Shown here: positions 7,382-18,934 of the stretch, piece by piece | Layout of the letters: each line of letters opens with the position of its first letter | Numbering within the stretch: the first letter of the stretch is position 1 | NCBI RefSeq assembly: GCF_000373385.1 | Contig: NZ_KB891316.1 | Coordinates: 1,037,799-1,101,798 of the forward strand | Source of the DNA: Thiobacillus thioparus DSM 505 | GTDB taxonomy: Bacteria; Pseudomonadota; Gammaproteobacteria; Burkholderiales; Thiobacillaceae | DNA: 64,000 nucleotides | Direction of reading: 5' to 3' | Program-made: the position numbers and the translations under genes | Notes under the pieces: generated by a model | Databases searched by the model: none | What the model was told of the DNA's origin: nothing | The model's input: the letters and a program-made list of their open reading frames with translations, nothing else

Positions 7382-8638
7382 ATGTCGTCAGCGACCGATT
7401 CCACCCTGTTGTCCACTCTGCCCGCGCGTGCCCTGCTGGGGCGTCTGCTGGCGGTACGCCTCTCGTTGATCGCTGGCTGGGCGGCCGGCATCGTCTGGCT
7501 GCACTGGGGCCTGCGCATCCCGATGCCGCTGTTGCCGATGGGTGCGGTCTTGCTGCTCATGGGCGTGTTCTCGCTCACCACGGCATGGCGGCTGCGGCTG
7601 GACTTGCCTGCCACCCAGATGGAATTTCTGGCCCATCTGCTCGCCGACCTTACCGCGTTTGCGGTGCTGGTGTTTTTCAGCGGTGGGGTGACCAATCCCT
7701 TCGTCTCGCTCATGCTGGTGCCCGTCGTCATCGCGGCGATCAGCCTGCGTCCACGCTGGGTGTGGCTGCTGGCAGCAGTGGCGGGGGGCTTCTACGGACT
7801 GCTGCTGTTCTATTTCCAGCCGCTCGCCGTGACCGACCCGACCGCCGCCTATGGCATGCATCTGGGCGGCATGTGGTTCAACTTCCTCATCAGCGCCGGA
7901 CTGATTGCCTTTTTCGTCACCCGCATGCATGCCGCCCTGCGCACGCGCGACCAGGAGCTGTCCGCACTGCGCGAAAAACAGCTGCGCGACGAACGCATCG
8001 TCGCGCTCGGCACGCAGGCCGCGCTGGCCGCGCACGAGCTCGCCACGCCCCTTGCCACCATCCAGACCACGGCACACGAACTTGCGCGCGAGTTCGCCAA
8101 CGATCCCGACATCGGCGCCGATTGCCATCTGCTCGAAAAACAGGCCCAGGCCTGCAAGCAGATCCTCACCCAACTTGCCGCACGCGCCCAGGACAGCGCG
8201 GCGACCGCTCATCCGCTCGATGCCTGGCTCACCACTCTGGTCGAGCGCTGGCAGGTGTTGCGCCCCGACGCCCATGTCAGCCTCACGCTGCTGGACGACA
8301 GCCGCGACTTCATCCCGCCTGAGGGCCTGGAGCAGGCAATCCTGAATGTGCTGAACAATGCGGCCGACGTATCGCCCCATGCCGTCGAGTTCGCCGCCAC
8401 GGCCAGCGGCGACGCGCTGGCGATCGATATCGCGGACCGCGGCCCCGGCTTTACGCCCGAACAGAAGGCGCAGGCGGGGCGTGTGCTATTCAGCGGCAAG
8501 CCGGGACGCGGCTGGGGCATGGGCCTCGCGCTCACCCACGCCACGCTGGAACGGATCGGCGGCACGCTGACCCTGGCCGAACGCAACGGTGGCGGCACCC
8601 GCGTGCGCATCACCTTGCCCTGGACACATCCTGTATGA
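7382..8638 (+). CDS. regB: Redox sensor histidine kinase RegB/PrrB family
   Basis: A 418-residue membrane kinase. The N-terminal third has about six hydrophobic segments, and between two of them sits GGVTNPF, the RegB signature loop tied to quinone sensing. The phosphoacceptor His is in AAHELATPLATI. About 45 residues later comes QACKQIL, matching the redox-active cysteine of RegB. The ATPase motifs are NVLNNAAD (N box), DIADRGPGF (G1) and GRGWGMGLALTH (G2). RegB autophosphorylates under reducing conditions and phosphorylates RegA. The regA start overlaps this stop by 4 bases (ATGA), as expected for a two-gene operon. The ATG at 7382 was chosen because the extra upstream residues are unlike the family. 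Confidence 0.92.
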   Translation: MSSATDSTLLSTLPARALLGRLLAVRLSLIAGWAAGIVWLHWGLRIPMPLLPMGAVLLLMGVFSLTTAWRLRLDLPATQMEFLAHLLADLTAFAVLVFFSGGVTNPFVSLMLVPVVIAAISLRPRWVWLLAAVAGGFYGLLLFYFQPLAVTDPTAAYGMHLGGMWFNFLISAGLIAFFVTRMHAALRTRDQELSALREKQLRDERIVALGTQAALAAHELATPLATIQTTAHELAREFANDPDIGADCHLLEKQAQACKQILTQLAARAQDSAATAHPLDAWLTTLVERWQVLRPDAHVSLTLLDDSRDFIPPEGLEQAILNVLNNAADVSPHAVEFAATASGDALAIDIADRGPGFTPEQKAQAGRVLFSGKPGRGWGMGLALTHATLERIGGTLTLAERNGGGTRVRITLPWTHPV

Positions 8639-9168
8639 ACATGAAATTGCTGATCGTCGAGGACGACGCCGACTTTGCGGCGGTCCTGTCGCGCGCCATG
8701 GGCAAGCGCGGCTTCGAGACTGCCGTGGCGCACAATGCAGTGGAAGCCCGGTCCGTAGCCGCGGCCTTTTCGCCCAGCCATGCCGTCGTCGATCTGAAGC
8801 TGCCCGGCGAATCGGGGCTGGCTGTCGTGGCCGCGCTCGCTGCGCGCACGCCCTCCCCGGCCATCGTGGTGCTCACCGGCTACGCCAGCATCGCCACCGC
8901 CGTCGAGGCGGTGCGCCTGGGCGCACGGCACTACCTGGCGAAACCGGCGGATGCCGACGAGATCCTCGCCGCGCTCATGCGCGACCAGCCCGATGCCGCG
9001 CTGGAAGTCAGTCCCGAACCGCTATCCGTGGCACGGTTGGAATGGGAGCACATCCAGAAGGTATTGAACGAGCATGACGGCAACATCTCGGCCACTGCGC
9101 GCGCATTGAAAATGCACCGCCGCACGCTGCAAAGAAAGCTCGACAAACGCCCGCCGAAGGCAGGCTAG
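8635..9168 (+). CDS. regA: Redox response regulator RegA/PrrA/ActR family
   Basis: A 177-residue response regulator. The receiver domain starts with [10 protein letters not shown]; the phosphoacceptor is the Asp in [11 protein letters not shown]; conserved Thr and Lys follow in VLTGYAS and YLAKPAD. The C-terminus is a Fis-type helix-turn-helix ([17 protein letters not shown]) with the spacing typical of RegA. RegA controls respiration, carbon fixation and other energy genes according to redox state. It is translationally coupled to regB. Its last 4 bases overlap the end of the convergent uppP gene. Confidence 0.93.
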   Translation: MNMKLLIVEDDADFAAVLSRAMGKRGFETAVAHNAVEARSVAAAFSPSHAVVDLKLPGESGLAVVAALAARTPSPAIVVLTGYASIATAVEAVRLGARHYLAKPADADEILAALMRDQPDAALEVSPEPLSVARLEWEHIQKVLNEHDGNISATARALKMHRRTLQRKLDKRPPKAG

Positions 9169-9995
9169 GTCGCTGTCCCCCAGTCCACCCAGCCCATGTA
9201 GGCCGTCAGCAGCACCAGCACGCCGAACACGATGCGGTACCAGGCAAACACCGTGAAATCGTGGCGACTGACGAAACGGATCAGGCCGCGCACGGCCAGC
9301 AGCGCGCTGATGAACGAAGCGGCACCGCCCACCGCAAACAGGCCGATGTCGTCCGCGCTGAAAAGATGCCGGTTCTTGAAGACGTCGTAGAAGGTCGCGG
9401 CGAACATGGTCGGGATCGCCAGGAAGAACGAGAATTCCGTCGCCGTCTTGCGCGACAGGCCGAAAAACAGGCCGCCGATGATGGTCGCCCCCGAACGCGA
9501 GGTGCCGGGAATCATCGCCAGCGCCTGCGCAAATCCGACCTTCAATGCATCGCGCCACGTCATGTCGTCGACCGTTTCTGCACGGATGACGTGCTTGCGC
9601 CGTTCCGCCCACAAAATAAGCACGCCACCGATGATCAGCGCGGAAGCGACGACGATGGGGTTGAACAGGTAGTACTTGATCTGCTTGATGAACAGGAAGC
9701 CCAGCACCGCCGCAGGCAGGAAGGCCACGATCAGGTTGATCGCCAGCCGCTGCGAGGCCGGCTCGGTCGTGACGTTGACCAGTGCGTGCCCGAGGCGCGC
9801 CCGGTATTCCCACACCACCGCCAGGATCGCCGCGAACTGGATCGCGATTTCGAATACCTTGCCCTTGTCGTCGTTGAAGTTGAGCAGCTGTCCGACCAGG
9901 ATCAGATGCCCGGTGCTGGACACCGGCAGGAACTCGGTCAGGCCCTCGACGATGCCGAGGATGAACGCGTGCAGAAGGATGGTGGGATCGGTCAT
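9165..9995 (-). CDS. uppP: Undecaprenyl-diphosphatase UppP/BacA
   Basis: A 276-residue polytopic membrane protein, full length for the family. Both catalytic signatures are present: [14 protein letters not shown] near the N-terminus and PGTSRSGAT at about residue 165. The enzyme dephosphorylates undecaprenyl diphosphate so that the lipid carrier can be reused for peptidoglycan and other surface polymers; it also gives bacitracin resistance. The gene is monocistronic: a terminator at 10014-10041 separates it from the upstream diguanylate cyclase gene. Confidence 0.96.
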   Translation of the reverse strand: MTDPTILLHAFILGIVEGLTEFLPVSSTGHLILVGQLLNFNDDKGKVFEIAIQFAAILAVVWEYRARLGHALVNVTTEPASQRLAINLIVAFLPAAVLGFLFIKQIKYYLFNPIVVASALIIGGVLILWAERRKHVIRAETVDDMTWRDALKVGFAQALAMIPGTSRSGATIIGGLFFGLSRKTATEFSFFLAIPTMFAATFYDVFKNRHLFSADDIGLFAVGGAASFISALLAVRGLIRFVSRHDFTVFAWYRIVFGVLVLLTAYMGWVDWGTAT

Positions 9996-10013
9996 GGCAA
10001 GGGGCTGGGCATG

Positions 10014-10041
10014 AAAAAAGGCGCGCCGGTCTGGCGCGCCT
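10014..10041 (-). terminator. Intrinsic terminator of the diguanylate cyclase gene
   Basis: A perfect 9-bp stem AGGCGCGCC / GGCGCGCCT with a 5-base loop is followed, on the minus strand, by a T run (plus-strand As 10014-10019). It sits between the diguanylate cyclase stop and the uppP start. Confidence 0.75.
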
Positions 10042-10088
10042 GCGGATTATACGCGGAGGCCACGGCGTCTTTGTGACCCCGCAGGCCG

Positions 10089-11816
10089 TCAGGAAACGGG
10101 AGCCGGCTCGGACGGACAAGTGGTCACCCGGTTCCTGCCCTGCTGCTTGGACTGGTAAAGACAATCATCGGCGCAGGCGATCAGTGCATCCAGGGTCAGC
10201 TGCGACGGCGTGCGCTGGGCGATGCCAAAACTTGCCGTCACGGCGCTCACGCCCGCCTCGTACGGGACGCGCATGCCTGCGATCGTGGTACGCAGCCGCT
10301 CCGCCAGCATCGTCGCCTCGTCCCGGTCGGTTTCGGGCAGGAACACGATGAATTCCTCGCCGCCCCAGCGGGCCAGGATATCGCCCAGCCGGATGGACTG
10401 CCTGAGGATGTCCGCCGTCGCCTTCAGCACGTCGTCGCCGTGCGCGTGGCCATAGGCATCGTTGACCTGCTTGAACAGATCGATGTCGAGCAGCATGACC
10501 GACGTGGGATGCCCGTGGCGAATGGCGTGGCTCCACAATGCGCGGGTCTTGTCGTAAAAGGCGCGCCGGTTGTTCAATCCGGTCAGCGGGTCCATTTGCG
10601 CCAGCCGTTCGGCACGCAACCGTTCTTCCTGGCCGACGCGCAGCTGGTAGGCCAGTGCCAAGGCAAGCAGTGTGGCGTCGAGCTGCATGCCGATTTCCAC
10701 GGCACGGAACGTCCAGCTGTTGTGCGGGATGAAACCCCAGACCGACAAGGTCGTCAGCAGGGCGCCCACCATGGCCGAGAGGGCGGCGAGGAGAAAATAC
10801 TGCGCCGGCTTCTGCCCGGTGCGGGCCGAGATGATGCCCAGCAACAGCATGATGCTGCTGAACAGGAACGCGAAGCTGAATGCGTCCAGTAGTGCGTATT
10901 TCTGGCTGTCCAGCAGAATGGCCGCCGCCAGCAGAATGCCGAAGATGACGCAAAACCTGATGACCGCCTTGCGCACCCGCGGGAAATACACCTGCAGATC
11001 GAGAAAGCGGATGGCGAACAGCAGGCCGGACACGCCATACAGGAACATCAGGACCGGGTTGGACCATTGCTGCCAGGTGGTCGAATCGGGCCAGAACCAG
11101 GCGAAACCATGGCCGGTATAAGCGACGTTCATGGCAACGAACATCGCCAGGTAGAGCGCATAGTACAGGTAGCGTGAACTGCGGAGGCTGACGAAAAGAA
11201 TGGCGTTATACGCCATCAGGGCGAGCAGAAAGCCATAGACGATGCCATAGCTGAACTCCTGCTGCATTTGCCTGAGCCGCGACGTTTCCCGGCTCAGCAG
11301 ATAGATCGGCGCGACCATGGGGTCGGGCGTCTCCAGGCGGATGAACACATCGCTGGTCCCCGGCTCGAACGTATGGTCGAACACGAAGTAACGGCTGTCG
11401 ACCGGGCGTTGCGCGAAGGGCAGCGTATCGCCTGCCCGGTACCGTTCGACCGTCCTGCCGCGATACTGGACATAGACCTCGACCTGGTCGAGCCAGGCGA
11501 TTTCGATAGACAGTCTTTTTTGCAGCGGTGTGGCGGTCGGGTTGTCCACCGAAAAATGGATCCACGCAGGCTTCGAACCGATGCCGAAATTCAGGACCGG
11601 GCTGTTCCCCGGGGAAAATTGCCCCGCCTGGTAGGCCGCAATCGCGGCCGGCAGGGTGAAACGCCCGTCCTGCTCTTTCAGGAACTCCGTCGACAGGCCA
11701 ATGGCCAGTTCATGATCGAGGACGGCCGACAGCGGTGCCGCAACCACCGGTGCGCTGCCCAGCCATGCCAGCATGGCGGCGAGCCGAAAGACCCATCTGA
11801 ACAATCTGCTGCACAA
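10089..11816 (-). CDS. Membrane diguanylate cyclase, 7TMR-DISM sensor plus GGDEF
   Basis: A 575-residue protein. A signal peptide (about 1-26) leads to a periplasmic 7TMR-DISM extracellular domain (about 40-175, with the PAWIHFSVDNPT pattern). Seven hydrophobic segments follow (about 185-385), then a cytoplasmic GGDEF domain (about 405-565). The active site is GGEEF, and five residues before it is RLGD, an intact RxxD inhibitory site. The enzyme should make cyclic di-GMP from two GTP and be product-inhibited. The DISM domain is thought to bind carbohydrates or other small ligands. The PilZ protein at 23.0 kb is a possible effector in the same window, but the genes are not linked. Confidence 0.92.
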   Translation of the reverse strand: MCSRLFRWVFRLAAMLAWLGSAPVVAAPLSAVLDHELAIGLSTEFLKEQDGRFTLPAAIAAYQAGQFSPGNSPVLNFGIGSKPAWIHFSVDNPTATPLQKRLSIEIAWLDQVEVYVQYRGRTVERYRAGDTLPFAQRPVDSRYFVFDHTFEPGTSDVFIRLETPDPMVAPIYLLSRETSRLRQMQQEFSYGIVYGFLLALMAYNAILFVSLRSSRYLYYALYLAMFVAMNVAYTGHGFAWFWPDSTTWQQWSNPVLMFLYGVSGLLFAIRFLDLQVYFPRVRKAVIRFCVIFGILLAAAILLDSQKYALLDAFSFAFLFSSIMLLLGIISARTGQKPAQYFLLAALSAMVGALLTTLSVWGFIPHNSWTFRAVEIGMQLDATLLALALAYQLRVGQEERLRAERLAQMDPLTGLNNRRAFYDKTRALWSHAIRHGHPTSVMLLDIDLFKQVNDAYGHAHGDDVLKATADILRQSIRLGDILARWGGEEFIVFLPETDRDEATMLAERLRTTIAGMRVPYEAGVSAVTASFGIAQRTPSQLTLDALIACADDCLYQSKQQGRNRVTTCPSEPAPVS

Positions 11817-11844
11817 GTTCGGCTGCCGGTCGTGTACTTCGATA

Positions 11845-13827
<1,983 letters not shown>

Positions 13828-13854
13828 TCAGCCTCGCTATTTAGTCCACGGGAG

Positions 13855-13957
13855 GCCTGTCAGCCTCCCTACGGCGGTCTCAACCGCATCAGGTTCGAAG
13901 GGTATGTCTCACTCCATTCGGCGTGACGGCCGTCCGGAGACCCCTGGCGAGCGGCTC
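13855..13957 (-). promoter_or_regulatory. TPP (thiamine pyrophosphate) riboswitch upstream of thiC
   Basis: Read leftward, the sequence has the THI-box core: CAGGGGTCTCC at the 5' side, then GAGTGAGACATACCCTTCGA, then ACCTGATGCGGTTGAGACCG and the closing GTAGGGAGGCTG. These are the conserved pyrimidine- and pyrophosphate-sensing helices. The element ends about 65 bases before the thiC start. Boundaries are approximate. Confidence 0.9.
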
Positions 13958-14027
13958 AAGGTAGCGGAATTGTGGAATAATTGCAAGGCAATCCCCCATC
14001 TAACTTATTGATATTCAAGGGTACCGC

Positions 14028-14681
14028 ATGGACATGGAACAGGCGCGCTACAACATGGTGGAACAGCAGATCCGCCCCTGGGATGTACTGAATCAGGATG
14101 TGCTCGACCTGCTGTTCAAGGTGCGCCGCGAGGATTTCGTGCCCGAAGCGCACCGTGCGCTGGCCTTCGTCGACATGGAAATCCCGCTCGGCCATGGCCA
14201 GTCGATGTGGACGCCCCGGCTGGAGGCGCGCGCGCTCCAGGAACTCGTCATCCGCCCCACCGACCGCGTGCTGGAAATCGGTACCGGCAGCGGCTACCTC
14301 ACGGCGCTCCTGGCCGCCCAGGCCGCCGAGGTGGTGTCGGTCGATATCGTGCCCGAATTCACCGCGGCCGCCACGCAGAAACTGCGGGCGCACGGCTTCG
14401 AGAACATCGCGCTGCATACCGGCGACGGCGCCCGCGACTGGTCCGACGAAGCCGGCTTCGACGTCATCGTACTCACCGGCTCGACCCCGCTGCTGTCGGA
14501 CGCCTTCCGCCGCCGCCTCCATGTGGGCGGCCGCCTGTTCGCCATCGTCGGCGAGGCGCCGGTGATGCAGGCGCAACTCATCACCTGCACCGCCCCCGGT
14601 GCCGCACGCAGCGTGACGCTGTTCGAGACCTGCGTGGCACCGCTGCTGAACGCGCCGCATCCTGCCGCCTTCGTATTCTGA
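14028..14681 (+). CDS. pcm: Protein-L-isoaspartate O-methyltransferase family protein
   Basis: A 217-residue class I SAM methyltransferase. The N-terminal MVEQQIRPWDVLN is characteristic of the Pcm family in proteobacteria. SAM motif I is VLEIGTGSGYLTALLA, and the acidic motif II is VVSVDIVPEF. Pcm repairs isoaspartyl residues in damaged proteins, but members of this short tolC-linked branch are not all proven repair enzymes. The stop overlaps the following rhodanese start (TGATG), and tolC follows; this pcm-rhodanese-tolC block recurs in betaproteobacteria. Confidence 0.85.
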   Translation: MDMEQARYNMVEQQIRPWDVLNQDVLDLLFKVRREDFVPEAHRALAFVDMEIPLGHGQSMWTPRLEARALQELVIRPTDRVLEIGTGSGYLTALLAAQAAEVVSVDIVPEFTAAATQKLRAHGFENIALHTGDGARDWSDEAGFDVIVLTGSTPLLSDAFRRRLHVGGRLFAIVGEAPVMQAQLITCTAPGAARSVTLFETCVAPLLNAPHPAAFVF

Positions 14682-14998
14682 TGCGCCAGTTTCGCCCCCC
14701 CGAACTCGCCGCCTACATCCAGTCCGGTCATACGCCGGTGTTGCTCGATGTGCGCGAGCCGTGGGAATGGAACCTCTGCCGCCTGCCCGGCGCGATCCTG
14801 ATTCCGATGCGCGAACTGCCCGCACGCCTGTCGGAACTGAACAAGGATGCCGAAACAATAGTCATCTGCCATCATGGCGTACGCAGTTATCACGCGGCGC
14901 GCTATCTGGAGACGGCCGGGTTTGTCGATGTCGTCAACCTCGCGGGCGGCGTCGCCGCCTGGGCCGACGAAGTCGATCCGGCCATGCCGCGCTACTGA
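14681..14998 (+). CDS. Single-domain rhodanese-like protein
   Basis: A 105-residue stand-alone rhodanese domain. The active-site loop is CHHGVRS, with the catalytic Cys at about residue 69. The N-terminal LLDVREPWEW is the usual rhodanese entry motif, and GFVDVVNLAGGVAAW is the usual C-terminal signature. Family members carry sulfane sulfur as a cysteine persulfide. The gene is coupled to the upstream methyltransferase and 27 bases from tolC. The physiological sulfur donor is unknown. Confidence 0.9.
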   Translation: MRQFRPPELAAYIQSGHTPVLLDVREPWEWNLCRLPGAILIPMRELPARLSELNKDAETIVICHHGVRSYHAARYLETAGFVDVVNLAGGVAAWADEVDPAMPRY

Positions 14999-15025
14999 AT
15001 ACTCTCTATCTAGGACTGGACCACC

Positions 15026-16336
15026 ATGCAATTCAAACCCCTGTCTCTCGCCCTCGCCCTTGCCTTGGCGCCTGCCGCCCACGCAGAAAACCTGTCCGCC
15101 GTCTTCCAGGACGCGCAGGCCTACGATGCGCAGTATGCCGCCGCTCGTGCCGCCTACCAGGCCGGCCAGGAGAAGGCGGTCCAGGGCCGTGCGGGACTGC
15201 TGCCCAACGTCAACCTGGGCGGCAACGCCCAGTACAACAAGATCGACTCCAGCCTGCCCGGCGGCGACGCCGATTACGCGTCCAATGGCCTGTCGCTGAA
15301 CGCCACGCAGCCGCTGTTCCGTAAACAGAACCTGGTGCAGTACGAGCAGTCCAAGCAGCAGGTCAAGATCGCCGAGATGCAGTTGAAGGTGGCCGAACAG
15401 GACCTGATCCTGCGCGTCGCACAGGCGTACTTCGACGTACTGCAGTCGCAGGACAACATCGCCTTCATCAATGCGCAAAAGTCGGCCATCTCCGAACAGC
15501 TGGCATCTGCCAAGCGCAACTTCGAGGTCGGCACCGCCACCATCACCGACACCCATGAAGCGCAGGCGCGCTACGACCTCGCCGTGGCGCAGGAAATCGC
15601 CGAGCAGAACAGTCTCGCCATTCGTCTGCGCACGCTGGAAAAACTCATCGGCAAACCGCCCGGCGCACTCGACATCTTCGTGGAACCGGGCGAGCTCAAG
15701 GTCGAAGCGGAACCCATCGACACCTGGGCCGCGCGCGCCACCGAAGGCAACCTGCAGGCCGAGATCCAGCGCATCGCCAAGACCATCGCCGACCAGGAAG
15801 TCGAACGCAACCGCGCCGGCCATTACCCCACGCTCGACGCCGTCGCTGGCTACACCATCAACAACAACCAGAATTTCGGCACGATGCAGGTGGATACCCG
15901 CGCCGCCAGCATCGGCGTGCAGCTCAACCTGCCGATCTACCAGGGCGGCCTCGTCAGCTCGCGCGTGCGCGAAGCCGTCGCCAACCAGGAAAAGGCGCGT
16001 CAGGATCTCGAGGCCGCGGCCCGCGACGCCAGCCTGCAGGCCCGCCAGGCCTGGCTCAACGTCAGCAGCGGGGCGGCCCGCGTGAAAGCGCTGGAACAGG
16101 CGCTCACCTCCACCCAGGCCCAGCTCGATTCCACCAAGCTCGGCCTGCAGGTCGGCGTGCGCACCAGCCTCGACGTGCTGAACGCCGAACAGCAAGTGCT
16201 GTCCGCCCGCCGCGACCTGGCCGGCGCGCGCTACGCCTACCTGCTGGCCGGGCTATCGCTCAAGGCCGCCGTGGGCAGCCTCAATCCGGCCGACCTCACC
16301 GAGATCGACCAGCATCTGAAACCCGCGGTTCAATAA
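15026..16336 (+). CDS. tolC: TolC-family outer-membrane channel protein
   Basis: A 436-residue protein with a signal peptide ending at AHA (about residue 20). It shows the duplicated TolC repeat of coiled-coil helices and short barrel strands, for example SLNATQPLFRKQNLVQY in the first repeat and GVQLNLPIYQGGLVSSRVREA in the second. TolC trimers form the outer-membrane exit duct for tripartite efflux pumps and type I secretion. No inner-membrane pump is encoded next to it, so it probably serves several systems. Confidence 0.94.
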   Translation: MQFKPLSLALALALAPAAHAENLSAVFQDAQAYDAQYAAARAAYQAGQEKAVQGRAGLLPNVNLGGNAQYNKIDSSLPGGDADYASNGLSLNATQPLFRKQNLVQYEQSKQQVKIAEMQLKVAEQDLILRVAQAYFDVLQSQDNIAFINAQKSAISEQLASAKRNFEVGTATITDTHEAQARYDLAVAQEIAEQNSLAIRLRTLEKLIGKPPGALDIFVEPGELKVEAEPIDTWAARATEGNLQAEIQRIAKTIADQEVERNRAGHYPTLDAVAGYTINNNQNFGTMQVDTRAASIGVQLNLPIYQGGLVSSRVREAVANQEKARQDLEAAARDASLQARQAWLNVSSGAARVKALEQALTSTQAQLDSTKLGLQVGVRTSLDVLNAEQQVLSARRDLAGARYAYLLAGLSLKAAVGSLNPADLTEIDQHLKPAVQ

Positions 16337-16391
16337 ACCGCCGACAGCCTGCGGGCGGGGCATTCAAGCCCGTCACGAGGCGGCACGCCGC

Positions 16392-17657
16392 CTAAAAAGG
16401 AACGAGCCTGGCCACCCGGGCCGCCGCACCGCGATGGCAGGCGGCAAAAGTCTGTCCCGCCTCGCCCATTCGGGCGCGTGCCGGGGCATCGCCCAACAGC
16501 GCCAGCGCTTCGCGCATCAGGGCCGCCGCATCGTCGACCCGCCGTACCGCGCCGGTCTCGATCGCGAGACGCGTCGCCTCCTCGAAGTTGAAGGTGTGCG
16601 GCCCCACCAGCACCGGCCGTCCCACGCTCGCCGCCTCGATCAGGTTCTGTCCGCCCAGCGGCATCAGACTGCCGCCGACGAAGGCCACGTCGCAGGCCGC
16701 GTAATACGCAAACAGCTCGCCCAGGCTGTCGCCCAGCAGCACGCGCGTCCGCGTATCCAGCGGCGTCTCGCCCAGCGCGCTGCGCCGCCGGTACGCCAGG
16801 CCGGCCGCCTCGATCAGCGCCGCCACCTCGTCGAAGCGGTGCGGATGGCGCGGCACCAGCACCAGCAGCACGTCGTCCGGCGCAGCCTCGGCAAACGCAC
16901 GCAGCAGCAGCGCTTCCTCGCCCCCGCGCGTGCTCGCCGCGAGCAGCACCGGGCGCGATCCCCATTGCGCTTTCCACGCCGCCCCACGTGCCAGCAACGT
17001 GTCCGGCGGCGCGATGTCGAACTTGAGATTACCGGTGACGTGCACGGTCTGCGCGCCGAGTGTCCGCAGGCGTTCGGCGTCGGCGTCGGACTGCGCGGCG
17101 ACGACCGCGATCCGCTGCAGGCACGCCCGCGTCAGCGCCGGCAGCCGCGCGTAGCCGCGCGCCGAGCGCTCGGACAGCCGCGCGTTCGCCAGCACGATCG
17201 GCACCTGCCCGCGCGCGGCGGCATGGACGAGGTTGGGCCACAACTCGGTTTCCATCAGGATGCCCACGCGCGGCCGCACGCGGCGCATGAAGCGGCGCAT
17301 CGACCCGGTATAGTCGTAGGGCAGGTAGACGATGCGCGCGAACCTGCCGTACAGCGACTCGGCAGTGGCGCGCCCGGTCGGCGTCATGCAGGTGAGCAGC
17401 AGCGGCGCGTCCGGGTGTGCGTCGCGCAGCGCCTGGATGAGCGGTTGCGCCGCGCGCATCTCGCCGACCGACACCGCATGGATCCACAGCGCGCCCGTAG
17501 CCGGTACCGGGCCAAGCGCCAGGCGTTCGCCCCAGTGCTTCAAATAACCGCGCTCGCGGCGTCCGCGCCACAACAGGCGCAGCGGAATCAGCGGCGCCGC
17601 CAGCAGCAGGGCCAGCCTATACAGGCTCCAGTCGAATAACAGGCGCAGGGTGGGCAT
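16392..17657 (-). CDS. waaA: 3-deoxy-D-manno-octulosonic-acid (Kdo) transferase WaaA
   Basis: A 421-residue glycosyltransferase with an N-terminal membrane anchor (LYRLALLLAAPLIPLRLLW). It adds Kdo from CMP-Kdo to lipid IVA in lipopolysaccharide core synthesis. Typical WaaA stretches are IHAVSVGEMRAAQPLI, METELWPNL and FVGGSLMPLGGQNLIE. I set the start at the ATG at 17657; an in-frame TTG 42 bases further upstream is less likely. The gene is convergent with tolC. Confidence 0.95.
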   Translation of the reverse strand: MPTLRLLFDWSLYRLALLLAAPLIPLRLLWRGRRERGYLKHWGERLALGPVPATGALWIHAVSVGEMRAAQPLIQALRDAHPDAPLLLTCMTPTGRATAESLYGRFARIVYLPYDYTGSMRRFMRRVRPRVGILMETELWPNLVHAAARGQVPIVLANARLSERSARGYARLPALTRACLQRIAVVAAQSDADAERLRTLGAQTVHVTGNLKFDIAPPDTLLARGAAWKAQWGSRPVLLAASTRGGEEALLLRAFAEAAPDDVLLVLVPRHPHRFDEVAALIEAAGLAYRRRSALGETPLDTRTRVLLGDSLGELFAYYAACDVAFVGGSLMPLGGQNLIEAASVGRPVLVGPHTFNFEEATRLAIETGAVRRVDDAAALMREALALLGDAPARARMGEAGQTFAACHRGAAARVARLVPF

Positions 17658-17742
17658 CACCGGATTGTAAATGGGCGGATGCCTGTGCCCAAGCCGCAAG
17701 GCTGTCGGGTGCTAGAATCGACGCCACTCTGGAGGCCAAACA

Positions 17743-17835
17743 ATGAAAATCCTGCTCACCGGCGCGGCCGGTTTTAGTTCCGGCCGTTCGCGCTGCTCAC
17801 TTAACTTGCGCGTTGCGCAAGTGAGCCTTCTCTGA
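17743..17835 (+). pseudogene. 5' stub of a second epimerase gene
   Basis: An ATG at 17743, with a GGAGG site upstream, opens MKILLTGAAGF, nearly the same as the [11 protein letters not shown] start of the intact epimerase at 17854. Similarity stops after 11 codons; the frame then runs through unrelated residues to TGA at 17833. This looks like the remains of a tandem paralogue deleted after its first codons, leaving its ribosome site and start ahead of the intact gene. It could still be translated as a 30-residue leader. Confidence 0.6.
17804..17822. repeat. Perfect hairpin between the epimerase stub and the intact gene
   Basis: ACTTGCGC-GTT-GCGCAAGT is a perfect 8-bp stem with a 3-base loop. 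It has no T run, so it is not a typical terminator. It lies inside the stub reading frame and could affect the leader mRNA. Confidence 0.5.
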
Positions 17836-17853
17836 AACCGGCGGAGACATTCA

Positions 17854-18858
17854 ATGAAAGTTCTTGTTACAGGTTCCGCCGGTTTTATCGGCATGCACGT
17901 CGCGCAAATCCTGCTCAAGCGCGGCGACGAGGTCGTCGGCATCGACAGCCTCAACGACTACTACGATCCGGCGCTCAAGCTCGCCCGTCTCGAACAGCTG
18001 AAGCCCTACCCCAACTTCCGCTTCGTCAAGGACGACATCTCCGACCGCATGGTGATGGAGGACCTGTTCGAGAAGGGCCACTTCGACGCCGTCATCAACC
18101 TCGCCGCGCAGGCCGGCGTGCGCTACTCGCTGAAGAATCCGCACGCCTACGTGCAGTCCAACCTGGTCGGCTTCGCCAACCTGCTCGAAGGCTGCCGCCA
18201 TCACGGCATCAAGCACTTCGTCTACGCCAGCTCGTCCTCCGTGTACGGCGCCAACACCAAGATCCCGTTCTCGGTGCACGACCCGGTCAACCACCCGGTG
18301 AGCCTGTACGCCGCCAGCAAGAAGGCCAACGAGCTGATGGCCCACACCTATTCGCACCTCTACGGCCTGCCCACCACCGGCCTGCGCTACTTCACCGTCT
18401 ACGGCCCCTGGGGCCGGCCCGACATGTCGCCGTGGCTCTTCACCTCCGCCATCCTCGAAGGCCGCACCATCGACGTCTTCAACCACGGCGACATGATGCG
18501 CGACTTCACCTACATCGACGACATCGCCGACGGCACCGTGAAAGTGCTCGACCGCATCCCGCAGGGCAACCCCGACTTCGACCACAAGAATCCGGACCCG
18601 GCCACCAGCCACGCCCCCTACCGCATCTACAACATCGGCAACCATACCCCGGTGCAGCTGATGGACTTCATCGGCACGATCGAGAAGGCGCTGGGCCAGG
18701 AGGCGAAGAAGAACTTCCTGCCGATGCAGGACGGCGACGTGCAGGCGACCTACGCGGACGTTGACGACCTCATCCGCGACACGGGTTTCAGACCGGCGAC
18801 GACGCTGGAGTATGGGATCGAGAAATGGGTGGAGTGGTATCGGGGATACAAAGTTTAA
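17854..18858 (+). CDS. NAD-dependent nucleotide-sugar epimerase (UDP-glucuronate 4-epimerase type)
   Basis: A 334-residue extended short-chain dehydrogenase. The NAD-binding motif is TGSAGFIG; the catalytic triad is Ser in ASSSSVYG and YAASK (Tyr-x3-Lys). The stretches [12 protein letters not shown] and [14 protein letters not shown] are typical of enzymes that interconvert UDP-glucuronate and UDP-galacturonate. The product would feed capsule or lipopolysaccharide sugars, which fits its place next to waaA. Substrate assignment is by family resemblance only. A stub of a similar gene precedes it. Confidence 0.9.
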   Translation: MKVLVTGSAGFIGMHVAQILLKRGDEVVGIDSLNDYYDPALKLARLEQLKPYPNFRFVKDDISDRMVMEDLFEKGHFDAVINLAAQAGVRYSLKNPHAYVQSNLVGFANLLEGCRHHGIKHFVYASSSSVYGANTKIPFSVHDPVNHPVSLYAASKKANELMAHTYSHLYGLPTTGLRYFTVYGPWGRPDMSPWLFTSAILEGRTIDVFNHGDMMRDFTYIDDIADGTVKVLDRIPQGNPDFDHKNPDPATSHAPYRIYNIGNHTPVQLMDFIGTIEKALGQEAKKNFLPMQDGDVQATYADVDDLIRDTGFRPATTLEYGIEKWVEWYRGYKV

Positions 18859-18934
18859 AACCGATTACGTAAATGGCATATGAATTGACCCGGGTATCTC
18901 GGACATTTTGTCAGCGCCAAACACGGGAAATGCA

